Origin: Holtiella tumoricola
GTDB taxonomy: Bacteria; Bacillota; Clostridia; Lachnospirales; Cellulosilyticaceae
Length of the DNA: 13,605 bases
Assembly (NCBI RefSeq): GCF_027857615.1
Contig: NZ_JAQIFT010000031.1
Coordinates: forward strand, 1-13,605
Reading direction: 5' to 3'
Part shown: positions 7,111-13,605 of the stretch, in pieces
How positions within the stretch are numbered: position 1 is the stretch's first letter
Layout of the letters: each line of letters begins with the position of its first letter
Program-made: the position numbers and the translations under genes
Notes under the pieces: model-generated
Database searches by the model: none
Seen by the model: the letters and a program-made list of their open reading frames with translations, nothing else
Told to the model about the DNA's origin: nothing

Positions 7111-7707
7111 ATGAAATGTTTAAAAGGTCTACTTGTAAAGGCTATAGGGCTACTTATAATTTTTACAGTATTATGTGGTGGTATGTATCCACTAGTTGTA
7201 ACGGGAATAAGCCAAGTGGCTTTTAAAGAAAAGGCCAATGGCAGTATTATAGAAGTAAATGGTAAAAAGTATGGGAGTGAGTTACTGGGACAACAGTTTA
7301 TAGGAGAGCAGTATATGTGGGGACGTATCATGAATAGTGATACTTCTACTTTTAAAGATGAACAAGGAAATAAGCTGATGTATGCTACACCTTCTAATTT
7401 AAGTCCAGCAAGTGAAAGTTATGAAAAGTTAGTTTCAGAGCGAGTAGCCTATCTTAAGCAATATGCTGGAGATTTAGATAAAATCCCAGTTGATCTTGTG
7501 ACTTGTTCAGGTAGTGGATTAGATCCTCATATTAGTATAGCTGCAGCAAGCTATCAAGTCAGTCGTATTGCTAAAGTTCGTGGTATTGAAAAAAGTGTAG
7601 TAGAAGATGCCATTACTCAGGCAACGACAGAGGCCTTTTTAGGTGTATTTGGTGAACCTACAGTAAATGTATTAAAAGTAAATTTAATATTAGATGGTGT
7701 TTTATAA
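7111..7707 (+). CDS. kdpC: KdpC, accessory subunit of the Kdp potassium pump
   Basis: KdpC is the single-span subunit that stabilises the KdpA-KdpB complex and raises its affinity for ATP. One N-terminal membrane helix (about residues 7-33, with GLLIIFTVLCGGMYPLVVTG) is followed by a soluble domain. That domain carries family motifs YMWGR, SGSGLDPHIS and a C-terminal VNVLKVNLILD. The ATG at 7111 has the SD GGAGGA (7099-7104) with 6-nt spacing. An in-frame GTG at 7096 overlaps the region just before this SD and is an unlikely start. The mature call is 198 aa, near the E. coli 190. It begins 32 nt after kdpB, in the same operon. Confidence 0.95.
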   Translation: MKCLKGLLVKAIGLLIIFTVLCGGMYPLVVTGISQVAFKEKANGSIIEVNGKKYGSELLGQQFIGEQYMWGRIMNSDTSTFKDEQGNKLMYATPSNLSPASESYEKLVSERVAYLKQYAGDLDKIPVDLVTCSGSGLDPHISIAAASYQVSRIAKVRGIEKSVVEDAITQATTEAFLGVFGEPTVNVLKVNLILDGVL

Positions 7708-7715
7708 CAAAATTG

Positions 7716-7761
7716 ATATAATGGAGGTATTATATGGAATAATATAATACCTCCATTATAT
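7716..7761 (+). promoter_or_regulatory. 20-bp perfect hairpin with nested palindromes between kdpC and kdpD
   Basis: The arm 7716-7735 pairs perfectly with 7742-7761 around a 6-nt loop (GGAATA). Each arm is itself an inverted repeat: ATATAAT, GGAGGT, ATTATAT on the left and ATATAAT, ACCTCC, ATTATAT on the right. No T-run follows, so termination is doubtful. More likely roles are mRNA processing, protection of the upstream kdpABC message or translational control. TGATATAAT at 7714-7722 also matches an extended -10 promoter that could give kdpDE basal expression, but no -35 is visible. Confidence 0.55.
7723..7742 (+). other. SD plus two-codon ORF inside the hairpin
   Basis: GGAGGT (7723-7728) is followed after 5 nt by ATG GAA TAA (7734-7742), a near-ideal ribosome-binding site on a two-codon ORF. 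The SD pairs with ACCTCC (7749-7754) when the long hairpin forms. It may be coincidence, or a ribosome-loading control element ahead of kdpD. Confidence 0.3.
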
Positions 7762-7787
7762 ATGATAAAGTAGAGCATACATAAATA

Positions 7788-7809
7788 ATAGATAGATAGA
7801 TAGATAGAT
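7788..7809 (+). repeat. ATAG tetranucleotide tandem repeat (5.5 copies) in the kdpD leader
   Basis: ATAG is repeated five full times plus AT without interruption, ending 24 nt before the kdpD ATG and just upstream of its SD region. Perfect tetranucleotide tracts are prone to slipped-strand copy change. Here it lies outside the coding frame, so length changes would alter leader spacing rather than cause a frameshift. Confidence 0.8.
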
Positions 7810-7833
7810 GATGTTAGGAATAGAGGGAATGCA

Positions 7834-10506
7834 ATGAATGAAAGGATGCGTAATCCAGACGAAATCTTAAAAAAATTAGAACAAGAGGAAAAGCAAAAAC
7901 ATAGTGGAAAGCTAAAAATATTCTTCGGCTATGCAGCAGGCGTAGGTAAAACCTATGGGATGCTAGAAGCTGCTCACGTAGCAAAAGAAAGTGGTATAGA
8001 TGTTGTAGCAGGGTATATTGAACCTCATACTAGACCTGAAACTATGGCTCAATTAGAAGGACTTGAAAGATTACCTTGTCTTGAAATTGAATATAGAAAT
8101 ATCTTATTAAAAGAATTTGACTTAGATGGTGCGCTTAAAAGAAAGCCCCAACTACTCTTAGTAGATGAGCTGGCACATACCAATGCTGAGGGGTGCAGGC
8201 ATCTTAAACGTTATCAAGATATTGAGGAACTTCTAAAGGCTGGAATAGATGTATATACCACGGTAAATGTTCAACATATAGAAAGCTTAAATGATATTGT
8301 AGCAGGGCTTACAGGTATTGTAGTTAGGGAGCGCATACCTGATTTTGTATTTGATAGTGCAAGCCAAGTTGAGTTAGTAGACTTAGAGCCTGTGGAGTTA
8401 TTAGAAAGACTTAAACAAGGTAAAATCTACAAGGAAAAGCAAGCAAGCCAAGCTGTAAAAAACTTTTTTACAGTGGAAAATCTTATTGCATTAAGAGAAG
8501 TAGCTTTAAGAAGGATGGCAGACCGGGTGAACTTAATCCAAGAAAAATCAAGTACAGCGGAGCATTTACTTATCTGTTTATCACCTTCACCTTCCAATGA
8601 AAAAGTTATTCGTCAAGCTGCACGTATGGCAAGTGCTTTTCATGGTAGATTTACAGCCTTTTTTGTAGAGACATCAGACTTTACGGAGTTCTCAAATGAA
8701 GATTTAGAACGGTTAAGATGGCATTCAAGACTTGCAGAGCAATTAGGTGCCAAGACTGTCACTTCTTATGGCAATGATATTGTGGAGCAGATTGCAGAAT
8801 ATGCAAAGGCTGCAAAAGTGACAAAAGTTGTGCTTGGGCGAACCTATACAAAAAGGTCACGTTTTGGAGTGAAAGAAAGTTTCTCAGAACGGTTAACAAA
8901 ATTAGCACCTCAAATTGAGATTTTTGTCATACCTGATAGCTACGAAAAAAAATATATTAAGAAACGTCAAAGAAGCTTCAAGTATCAAACGAATTTAATC
9001 ATGCAAGACATATTGATTTCAATGATTGTTCTAGGATTATCTACAGGTATTTCTTATTTATTTGCGTATTGGGGATTTAGTGAAGCCAATTTGATTATGG
9101 TCTATTTATTAGGCGTCATGATTACATCTCTTTTTACAAGGCATAGGCTATGTAGTACCATTGCAAGTATTTTAAGTGTATTTGTATTTAATTATTGCTT
9201 TACTGAACCGATTCGAACATTTTCAGTATATGACCCAGGTTATATGGCTACTTTTGCGATTATGTTTATTATGGCTTTTATCAGTACAACGTTAATGCAA
9301 AAGATTAAGCAGCAAGCCAAACAGGCAGTCATGAAATCTTATAGAACAGAAATTTTGCTTGAGACAAGTCAAAGGTTTCAACAAGCAGTAGATGTTGAGG
9401 CTATTGTATCGTATACCGCAAAGCAGCTCAGTGAACTTTTAGAAAGAAATATTTTATTTTATAGTGGTAATCCTGAAATACATCCAGAACCTATTGTTTG
9501 GAAGTGGGAGGGTGAAGAGGAAATATCTCCTTACGATCAAAGAGAATTAGGTGTGGCCCAGTGGGTTTACAAAAATAATAAGCATGCAGGATTTTCTACA
9601 AGTACATTGCCAGGTGTTAAATATTTATATTTAGCCGTACGTAGTGGAGAGCAAGTCTTTGGTGTTGTTGGGATAGATATGAAAGACAAGGCAATGGATG
9701 CTTTTCAAGAAGGGCTGATGGGAGCTATTTTAAATGAATGTGCTTTAGCACTTGAAAAAGAAGCCCTTATAAAGGAAAGAAAAGAAGCAGCGATGCAACT
9801 TCAAAAAGAACAATTGAGAGCCAATTTATTAAGATCCATCTCACATGATTTACGTACACCACTTACCAGTATTTCAGGAAATGCAGGGGTACTTATGAGT
9901 AGTGGAGACAAAATAGATGAGGCACATAAAAGTGAACTTTATGAAGATATTTACGAAGAGGCGATGTGGCTTATTAATTTAGTAGAGAATCTTCTTTCTG
10001 TTACACGTATTGAAGATGGAAGAGTCTCACTTAATCTGCAAGTAGAATTATTAGATGATGTGATAGCAGAAGCACTTCAACATCTAAGTAAAAAGAAAAC
10101 GGATCATAAGATTATTGTGAATCAAGAAAATGATTTATTTATGGTCAAGATGGATACAAAGCTTATTGTGCAAGTGTTTATTAATTTAATTGATAATGCC
10201 CTTAAATACACAGCACCTGGCACAACCATCCAAATTCGCACAAGGAAACGAAGAGAGTGGATTGTCGTTGAAGTCATAGATAATGGTAAAGGGATTAAAG
10301 ATGAAGAAAAGGCTAAGTTATTTGATATGTTCTATACATCTGGGCAAGCAGTGGCAGATGGTAGAAGAGGTATGGGACTTGGGCTAGCCTTATGCAAGTC
10401 TATTATAGAAGCCCATAATGGCCAAATTTCAGTTCATGATAATAAACCAAGTGGAACCATTTTTAGATTTACATTGAAGCAAGAGGAGGTACAAATAGAT
10501 GGTTAA
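7834..10506 (+). CDS. kdpD: KdpD, sensor histidine kinase for potassium limitation
   Basis: KdpD is a membrane kinase and phosphatase that controls KdpE in response to K+ and osmotic state. Domain order is canonical over 890 aa (894 in E. coli). The KdpD N-domain has a Walker A-like GYAAGVGKT (32-40), Walker B LLLVDELAHTN and VNVQHIESLND. A Usp domain spans about 245-365. Four membrane helices lie at about 392-488, followed by a GAF-like region. The HisKA domain has the phospho-acceptor His671 in SISHDLRTPL. The ATPase domain has an N-box NLIDNALKY (784-792), DNGKGI (816-821) and GMGLGL. The Usp domain has S250-x-S252, 20 residues, then FTAFF (273-277), close to the c-di-AMP motif of S. aureus KdpD. 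The SD-like GAGGGA lies about 5 nt before the ATG. The stop overlaps the kdpE start by 8 nt. Confidence 0.97.
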   Translation: MNERMRNPDEILKKLEQEEKQKHSGKLKIFFGYAAGVGKTYGMLEAAHVAKESGIDVVAGYIEPHTRPETMAQLEGLERLPCLEIEYRNILLKEFDLDGALKRKPQLLLVDELAHTNAEGCRHLKRYQDIEELLKAGIDVYTTVNVQHIESLNDIVAGLTGIVVRERIPDFVFDSASQVELVDLEPVELLERLKQGKIYKEKQASQAVKNFFTVENLIALREVALRRMADRVNLIQEKSSTAEHLLICLSPSPSNEKVIRQAARMASAFHGRFTAFFVETSDFTEFSNEDLERLRWHSRLAEQLGAKTVTSYGNDIVEQIAEYAKAAKVTKVVLGRTYTKRSRFGVKESFSERLTKLAPQIEIFVIPDSYEKKYIKKRQRSFKYQTNLIMQDILISMIVLGLSTGISYLFAYWGFSEANLIMVYLLGVMITSLFTRHRLCSTIASILSVFVFNYCFTEPIRTFSVYDPGYMATFAIMFIMAFISTTLMQKIKQQAKQAVMKSYRTEILLETSQRFQQAVDVEAIVSYTAKQLSELLERNILFYSGNPEIHPEPIVWKWEGEEEISPYDQRELGVAQWVYKNNKHAGFSTSTLPGVKYLYLAVRSGEQVFGVVGIDMKDKAMDAFQEGLMGAILNECALALEKEALIKERKEAAMQLQKEQLRANLLRSISHDLRTPLTSISGNAGVLMSSGDKIDEAHKSELYEDIYEEAMWLINLVENLLSVTRIEDGRVSLNLQVELLDDVIAEALQHLSKKKTDHKIIVNQENDLFMVKMDTKLIVQVFINLIDNALKYTAPGTTIQIRTRKRREWIVVEVIDNGKGIKDEEKAKLFDMFYTSGQAVADGRRGMGLGLALCKSIIEAHNGQISVHDNKPSGTIFRFTLKQEEVQIDG

Positions 10507-11221
10507 CGGTAAACCAGACATACTTGTTGTAGAAGATGATATACCTATTCGTAATCTGATTATGACAACACTAGATACACAAGATTATAAATATCAAACT
10601 GCATCAGATGGAAAAGAGGCCCTGTTAGTAGCGGTTTCTCATCAACCTGATATTTTTCTGATGGATTTAGGATTACCTGATATGGATGGTATAGAAGTGA
10701 TTAAGAAAATTCGTACGTGGTCGGTGGCACCTATTATTGTCATTAGCGCAAGAAGTGATGATAAAGATAAAATAGAAGCCTTAGATGCAGGCGCAGATGA
10801 TTATTTAACGAAACCATTTAGCGTAGAAGAGCTACTTGCACGTATACGTTCTACACTTCGTAGATTGCAGTATTTAGAAAATAAGGGTACTCAAATTGAA
10901 ACTATTTTTGAAAATGGTGATTTATCTATTGATTATACATCGGCAACAGTTAAGGTTGGAGAAGAAGTTGTGCATCTGATGCCTATGGAGTATAACCTAT
11001 TGTGCTTACTTGCCAAGAATGTAGGGAAAGTTTTAACCCATCAATACATATTAGATAAAGTTTGGATTAACGCTATTGAAAGTGATTTATCATCTCTTAG
11101 AGTGTATATGGCGACCCTGAGAAAGAAAATTGAACAGGACAAAACAAAAGAAAAATATATTCAAACCCGCATAGGCATTGGATATGGAATGGTTAGAATT
11201 GAGAAAAATAAAATAAATTAA
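10499..11221 (+). CDS. kdpE: KdpE, OmpR-family response regulator of the kdp operon
   Basis: KdpE is the cytoplasmic transcription activator phosphorylated by KdpD. The receiver domain has acidic residues Glu12/Asp13/Asp14, phospho-acceptor Asp56 (in LMDLGLPDMDG), Ser83 and Lys105 (in LTKPF). The C-terminal winged-helix domain, from about residue 135, includes LMPMEYNLLCLLAKNVGKV, a recognition-helix segment with SSLRVYMATLRKKIE and the terminal wing GIGYGM. The length of 240 aa is close to the usual 225. The start overlaps the kdpD stop (ATGGTTAA), and AGGAGGT (10484-10490) lies 8 nt upstream, so it is translationally coupled to its kinase. Its most likely targets in this window are the 11-bp-spaced TTTTAAT repeats at 2863 and 3135. 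A terminator follows at 11297. Confidence 0.97.
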   Translation: MVNGKPDILVVEDDIPIRNLIMTTLDTQDYKYQTASDGKEALLVAVSHQPDIFLMDLGLPDMDGIEVIKKIRTWSVAPIIVISARSDDKDKIEALDAGADDYLTKPFSVEELLARIRSTLRRLQYLENKGTQIETIFENGDLSIDYTSATVKVGEEVVHLMPMEYNLLCLLAKNVGKVLTHQYILDKVWINAIESDLSSLRVYMATLRKKIEQDKTKEKYIQTRIGIGYGMVRIEKNKIN

Positions 11222-11296
11222 TAAAAGTATTTACGAGTACAAAATTATATTCTAAAATATATGTAGTAATGAAATATGTCACTTGTAAGACCTATA

Positions 11297-11336
11297 AGAC
11301 ATCCCATTATGCAACAAGGGGATGTCTATTTTTTAT
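11297..11336 (+). terminator. Intrinsic terminator of the kdp operon
   Basis: AGACATCCC (11297-11305) pairs with GGGATGTCT (11319-11327) around a 13-nt loop, followed by the T-rich ATTTTTTAT. It lies 76 nt after the kdpE stop and closes the operon. Confidence 0.88.
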
Positions 11337-11339
11337 GCC

Positions 11340-11367
11340 TTGAAAAGATAAAACAGGAATATATAGG
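11340..11367 (+). promoter_or_regulatory. Candidate promoter for the 119-codon ORF
   Basis: TTGAAA (11340-11345) and TATAGG (11362-11367) are 16 bp apart, directly after the kdp terminator and about 30 nt before the next start codon. The -35 is good and the -10 only fair. Confidence 0.4.
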
Positions 11368-11396
11368 CATCTCTTATTAAAAAAGAAGGGTGAGAG

Positions 11397-11756
11397 ATGA
11401 TGAATTGTGAAAAAATAATAAAAAAGTATTCGAGAACTGTGAGTAGGCGATGCTTAGAAATTGGATTGAAAGCGAAGCTAAGAGACTGGTGCCCAGAAGG
11501 TGTATTAAAAAGAAAAATGGAAGAAGAGGTACAGGTATGCTGTATCAAAATAGAGCATGCAAGTAAACAAATAGAAAGTGATTTGTTAGCCAGAAGGATC
11601 GCATTAGAAGAAAAACAAAATAGGCTAGTAGCTTGTAAGACGTATACGCAGAAGCAGTGGATAATGCGGTTAAGAGATAAGCAAGTAATTGAGAGCATTG
11701 TAACAGAAATTAAGCTGATAGACAGTGTGAAAATAAATGTTAAGGAATTAAGCTAA
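11397..11756 (+). CDS. Small charged protein of unknown function
   Basis: I do not recognise this 119-residue protein. It is rich in Lys, Arg and Glu, without a signal peptide or membrane segment, so it should be cytoplasmic. The central part (about residues 40-80, including KIEHASKQIESDLLARR and LEEKQNRL) is likely a long helix and perhaps a coiled coil. It contains five Cys (4, 20, 32, 48, 49 by count) and a further one near residue 80, with no clear zinc-binding spacing. AAGGGTGAG lies 2-4 nt before the first of two consecutive ATGs (11397 and 11400); the second has the better spacing. A long antisense ORF overlaps it but lacks these signals. It sits between the kdp terminator and the lipoprotein gene and could be co-transcribed with the latter, 68 nt downstream. 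Confidence 0.6.
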   Translation: MMNCEKIIKKYSRTVSRRCLEIGLKAKLRDWCPEGVLKRKMEEEVQVCCIKIEHASKQIESDLLARRIALEEKQNRLVACKTYTQKQWIMRLRDKQVIESIVTEIKLIDSVKINVKELS

Positions 11757-11830
11757 CATTAAGGTTAATACATTAAACTCTTATTTATAAAGCTTTCGTA
11801 AGCAAATGAAGTAAAAAGGAGTATATGAAT

Positions 11831-13567
11831 ATGAACTTTAGAAATGTAAAACCGATGTTAGCTGTAGTAATAGCGACGAGTTTACTGACAGGATGTAATA
11901 CAACAAAAGCCCAAGAACATAAAGTGATCGAAGATACAACAAAAATAAAAGAAGAGCAAGGGGTAGAACAAGTGCAAACGGTTAAAGTTCAAAGTATTGA
12001 GGGGAATATTATAACAGCCATACAAGGCGAACTAACCGAAAATGCAGGACCACCAGCCTTACCAAACGGAGAAACACCAACAGATGAAAATCCACCAGCC
12101 TTACCAGATGGTGAAGCGCAAGCAGGAGAAGCAGGCGTACCAGCAAAACCAGAAGGTGGCATGCCAGGTGGAAATGCTATGGGTGGAAAAGTATTTAATG
12201 AGCTGGGTGAATCTATAAGTTTTACAGTAGATGATCAGACAAAGATTACAATTGAGATGTTACAAGGTACACAAGAAGGAACAATGGATAACATTGGTGT
12301 GAATGATGTACTAGAAATCGCCCTAGGTGATGGCAATGTAGCAACAAGTATTGTAGTAAAAAACTTACAAATGGGTGGTGGATTTGGTGGCAGCCATACG
12401 GTTACACAGGGGACATCAGCCCATACTATTGATACAGATGAAAGTATAAGTAATGAGCACTATGCTTCAACAGAAGACGATGAAAATGCTTTACGTGTAG
12501 ATGGGGCAAATGTTGTCTTACAAGATATTCAAGTTGAGAAATTAGAAGGCGAATCTTCTAATACAGAAAATGGTGACTTCTATGGTCAAAATGCTGCGCT
12601 ACTTGCAACCAATGGCGCACAAGTAACCATTGAAAATGCAACAGTAAATACTGAGACTGTAAATGGTAATGGTGTCTTTAGTTATGGAGAAGGTACCACT
12701 GTTAATATTTCAAATTCTACTATTCGTACATCTGCCAGAAATTCAGGTGGGATTCAAACAACAGGTGGTGGAACAACCCATGCAACCCATTTAGATATTG
12801 AGACCCAAGGTGAGTCAGCAGCGGCTATTCGTAGTGACCGTGGGGGAGGTATTGTAAATGTCAAAGGTGGGACTTACACAACCAATGGTACTGGAAGCCC
12901 TGCAATCTACAGTACAGCAGATATATCTGTAGCAGATGCTACTTTAACTGCAAATCACTCAGAGGCTATTGTAATAGAAGGTAAAAACTCTGTAAGACTT
13001 GAAAATTGTAATGTAGTAGGAAGTATGGACAGCAATCATTTAGAAGCTAATGAGAATACCCAAAATATTATGATCTATCAAAGTATGTCTGGAGATGCAG
13101 AAATTGGTCACTCTACTTTTACAGCAAAAGGTGGAAGTATTACAGCCAAACAAGGTGACTTATTCTATGTAACCAATACAACTTGTACCATAGAATTATC
13201 TGATGTGAAACTTAACCTTGCCAATGACATTTTACTTAAAATAGCAGGGAATGAAAGTTCAAGAGGATGGGGAACAAAAGGAAGCAATGGTGGTAAAGCA
13301 ACAGTTATTGCAACCCATCAAGTATTAGAAGGAAAAATGATTGTAGATGAGATTTCTACAATGGATATGACTTTAAGTGAAGGCTCCGCATTTACAGGTT
13401 CCATTAATGAAACAGGTAATGGAGGTAACGTTAAAGTAAGTATAGATGGCACAAGTACATGGACACTTACAGGGGATTCTTATATTACAGCATTAGATGG
13501 TGACTTAAATCAAATTAAAAGTAATGGATTCAATCTTTATATAAACGGCCAACGTGTTCAATTTTAA
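11831..13567 (+). CDS. Surface lipoprotein with Pro/Gly linker and predicted right-handed beta-helix
   Basis: Probably an extracellular, membrane-anchored protein that binds carbohydrate or another surface ligand; no catalytic role can be shown. The signal peptide ends in lipobox LLTGC. A short domain with SIEGNIITAIQGEL follows, then a Pro/Gly/Glu-rich linker repeating PPALPxGE and ending in GGMPGG. Next comes a compact region (SISFTVDDQTKITI, IGVNDVLEIAL) and, from about residue 185, some 370 residues of Gly/Thr/Asn/Ser-rich strands. In these, motifs such as AALLATNGAQVTIENATV and SPAIYSTADISVADATL recur every 20-odd residues, the pattern of beta-helix rungs. An ATG at 11825 is in frame but only 3 nt from the SD AAAGGAG (11815-11821). 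The ATG at 11831, at 9 nt, fits better and gives 578 aa. Similar proteins in Clostridia are annotated as carbohydrate-binding or adhesin-like. Confidence 0.8.
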   Translation: MNFRNVKPMLAVVIATSLLTGCNTTKAQEHKVIEDTTKIKEEQGVEQVQTVKVQSIEGNIITAIQGELTENAGPPALPNGETPTDENPPALPDGEAQAGEAGVPAKPEGGMPGGNAMGGKVFNELGESISFTVDDQTKITIEMLQGTQEGTMDNIGVNDVLEIALGDGNVATSIVVKNLQMGGGFGGSHTVTQGTSAHTIDTDESISNEHYASTEDDENALRVDGANVVLQDIQVEKLEGESSNTENGDFYGQNAALLATNGAQVTIENATVNTETVNGNGVFSYGEGTTVNISNSTIRTSARNSGGIQTTGGGTTHATHLDIETQGESAAAIRSDRGGGIVNVKGGTYTTNGTGSPAIYSTADISVADATLTANHSEAIVIEGKNSVRLENCNVVGSMDSNHLEANENTQNIMIYQSMSGDAEIGHSTFTAKGGSITAKQGDLFYVTNTTCTIELSDVKLNLANDILLKIAGNESSRGWGTKGSNGGKATVIATHQVLEGKMIVDEISTMDMTLSEGSAFTGSINETGNGGNVKVSIDGTSTWTLTGDSYITALDGDLNQIKSNGFNLYINGQRVQF

Positions 13568-13568
13568 C

Positions 13569-13605
13569 TAAAAGGCAAGACTCTTAAATAGAGTCTTGCC
13601 TTTTA
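13569..13605 (+). terminator. Strong intrinsic terminator after the beta-helix lipoprotein
   Basis: A perfect 16-bp stem (13569-13584 with 13590-13605) encloses a 5-nt loop TAAAT. The core AAGGCAAGACTCT ends in a T-run on the plus strand and in an A-run on the other side, so it may act both ways. It starts 1 nt after the stop codon. Confidence 0.85.

Noticed and set aside
7762..7833. Intrinsic terminator separating kdpABC from kdpDE
   Set aside because: The 20-bp hairpin upstream has no following T-run, so full termination is unlikely.
11333..11698. Minus-strand ORF of 121 codons antisense to the 119-codon gene
   Set aside because: The product is a Cys/Ser/Ile-rich string with no SD of note. 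The plus strand has an SD, double ATG and plausible soluble-protein composition. It also ends in the kdp terminator region.
11736..11778. ACATTAA repeats and a 7-bp inverted repeat before the beta-helix lipoprotein, resembling the reverse of the KdpE-like boxes
   Set aside because: Spacing is 14 bp rather than 11, the orientation is reversed, part lies inside the upstream coding region and no matching -10 sits at the same distance.

Overview
The window looks like chromosomal DNA from a low-GC Gram-positive anaerobe of the class Clostridia (Bacillota). The intergenic DNA is AT-rich, the Shine-Dalgarno (SD) sequences are strong AGGAGG types, two lipoproteins carry Gram-positive-style signal peptides, and an oligosaccharide-type solute-binding protein resembles those common in Lachnospirales and Cellulosilyticum-like organisms. 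The genus is a guess from gene style only.

Left part (1-2860), mostly minus strand. The left edge holds the first 33 codons of an IS1182-type transposase reading out of the window, with an RNA hairpin that partly covers its ribosome-binding site. Two tandem intrinsic terminators follow. They end a solitary lipoprotein solute-binding gene (231-1817) that has no permease genes beside it. Its upstream region is about 570 bp of AT-rich DNA with a candidate promoter and a 12-bp inverted repeat. Next comes a 5'-truncated remnant of an alkaline-phosphatase-superfamily phosphodiesterase (2391-2855), with its terminator still in place.

Centre (2863-11336), plus strand: a complete high-affinity potassium-transport locus, kdpA-kdpB-kdpC-kdpD-kdpE, closed by an intrinsic terminator. 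It lacks a recognisable kdpF. A previously unlisted 51-codon membrane-protein ORF (2974-3129) sits just upstream of kdpA. This small ORF and kdpA each have their own promoter region. Both regions carry a pair of TTTTAAT boxes 11 bp apart (OmpR/KdpE-like spacing), and both pairs lie exactly 61 bp ahead of a -10-like hexamer. This suggests the small protein belongs to the same regulon as the pump. KdpD has a Usp domain with a near-match (SxS-X20-FTAxF) to the cyclic-di-AMP-binding motif of Staphylococcus aureus KdpD. The kdpC-kdpD gap contains a nested palindrome enclosing an SD plus a two-codon ORF, followed by an ATAG tetranucleotide tandem repeat.

Right part (11337-13605), plus strand: a small charged protein of unknown function (119 codons), then a surface lipoprotein with a Pro/Gly-rich linker and a predicted beta-helix body, ended by a strong terminator at the window edge.

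How the genes work together: KdpA (channel-like subunit), KdpB (P-type ATPase) and KdpC form the K+ pump. KdpD senses low K+ or osmotic stress, probably modulated by c-di-AMP, and phosphorylates KdpE. KdpE is the likely ligand of the repeated boxes in front of the 51-codon ORF and kdpA. The flanking genes show no obvious functional tie to potassium transport.
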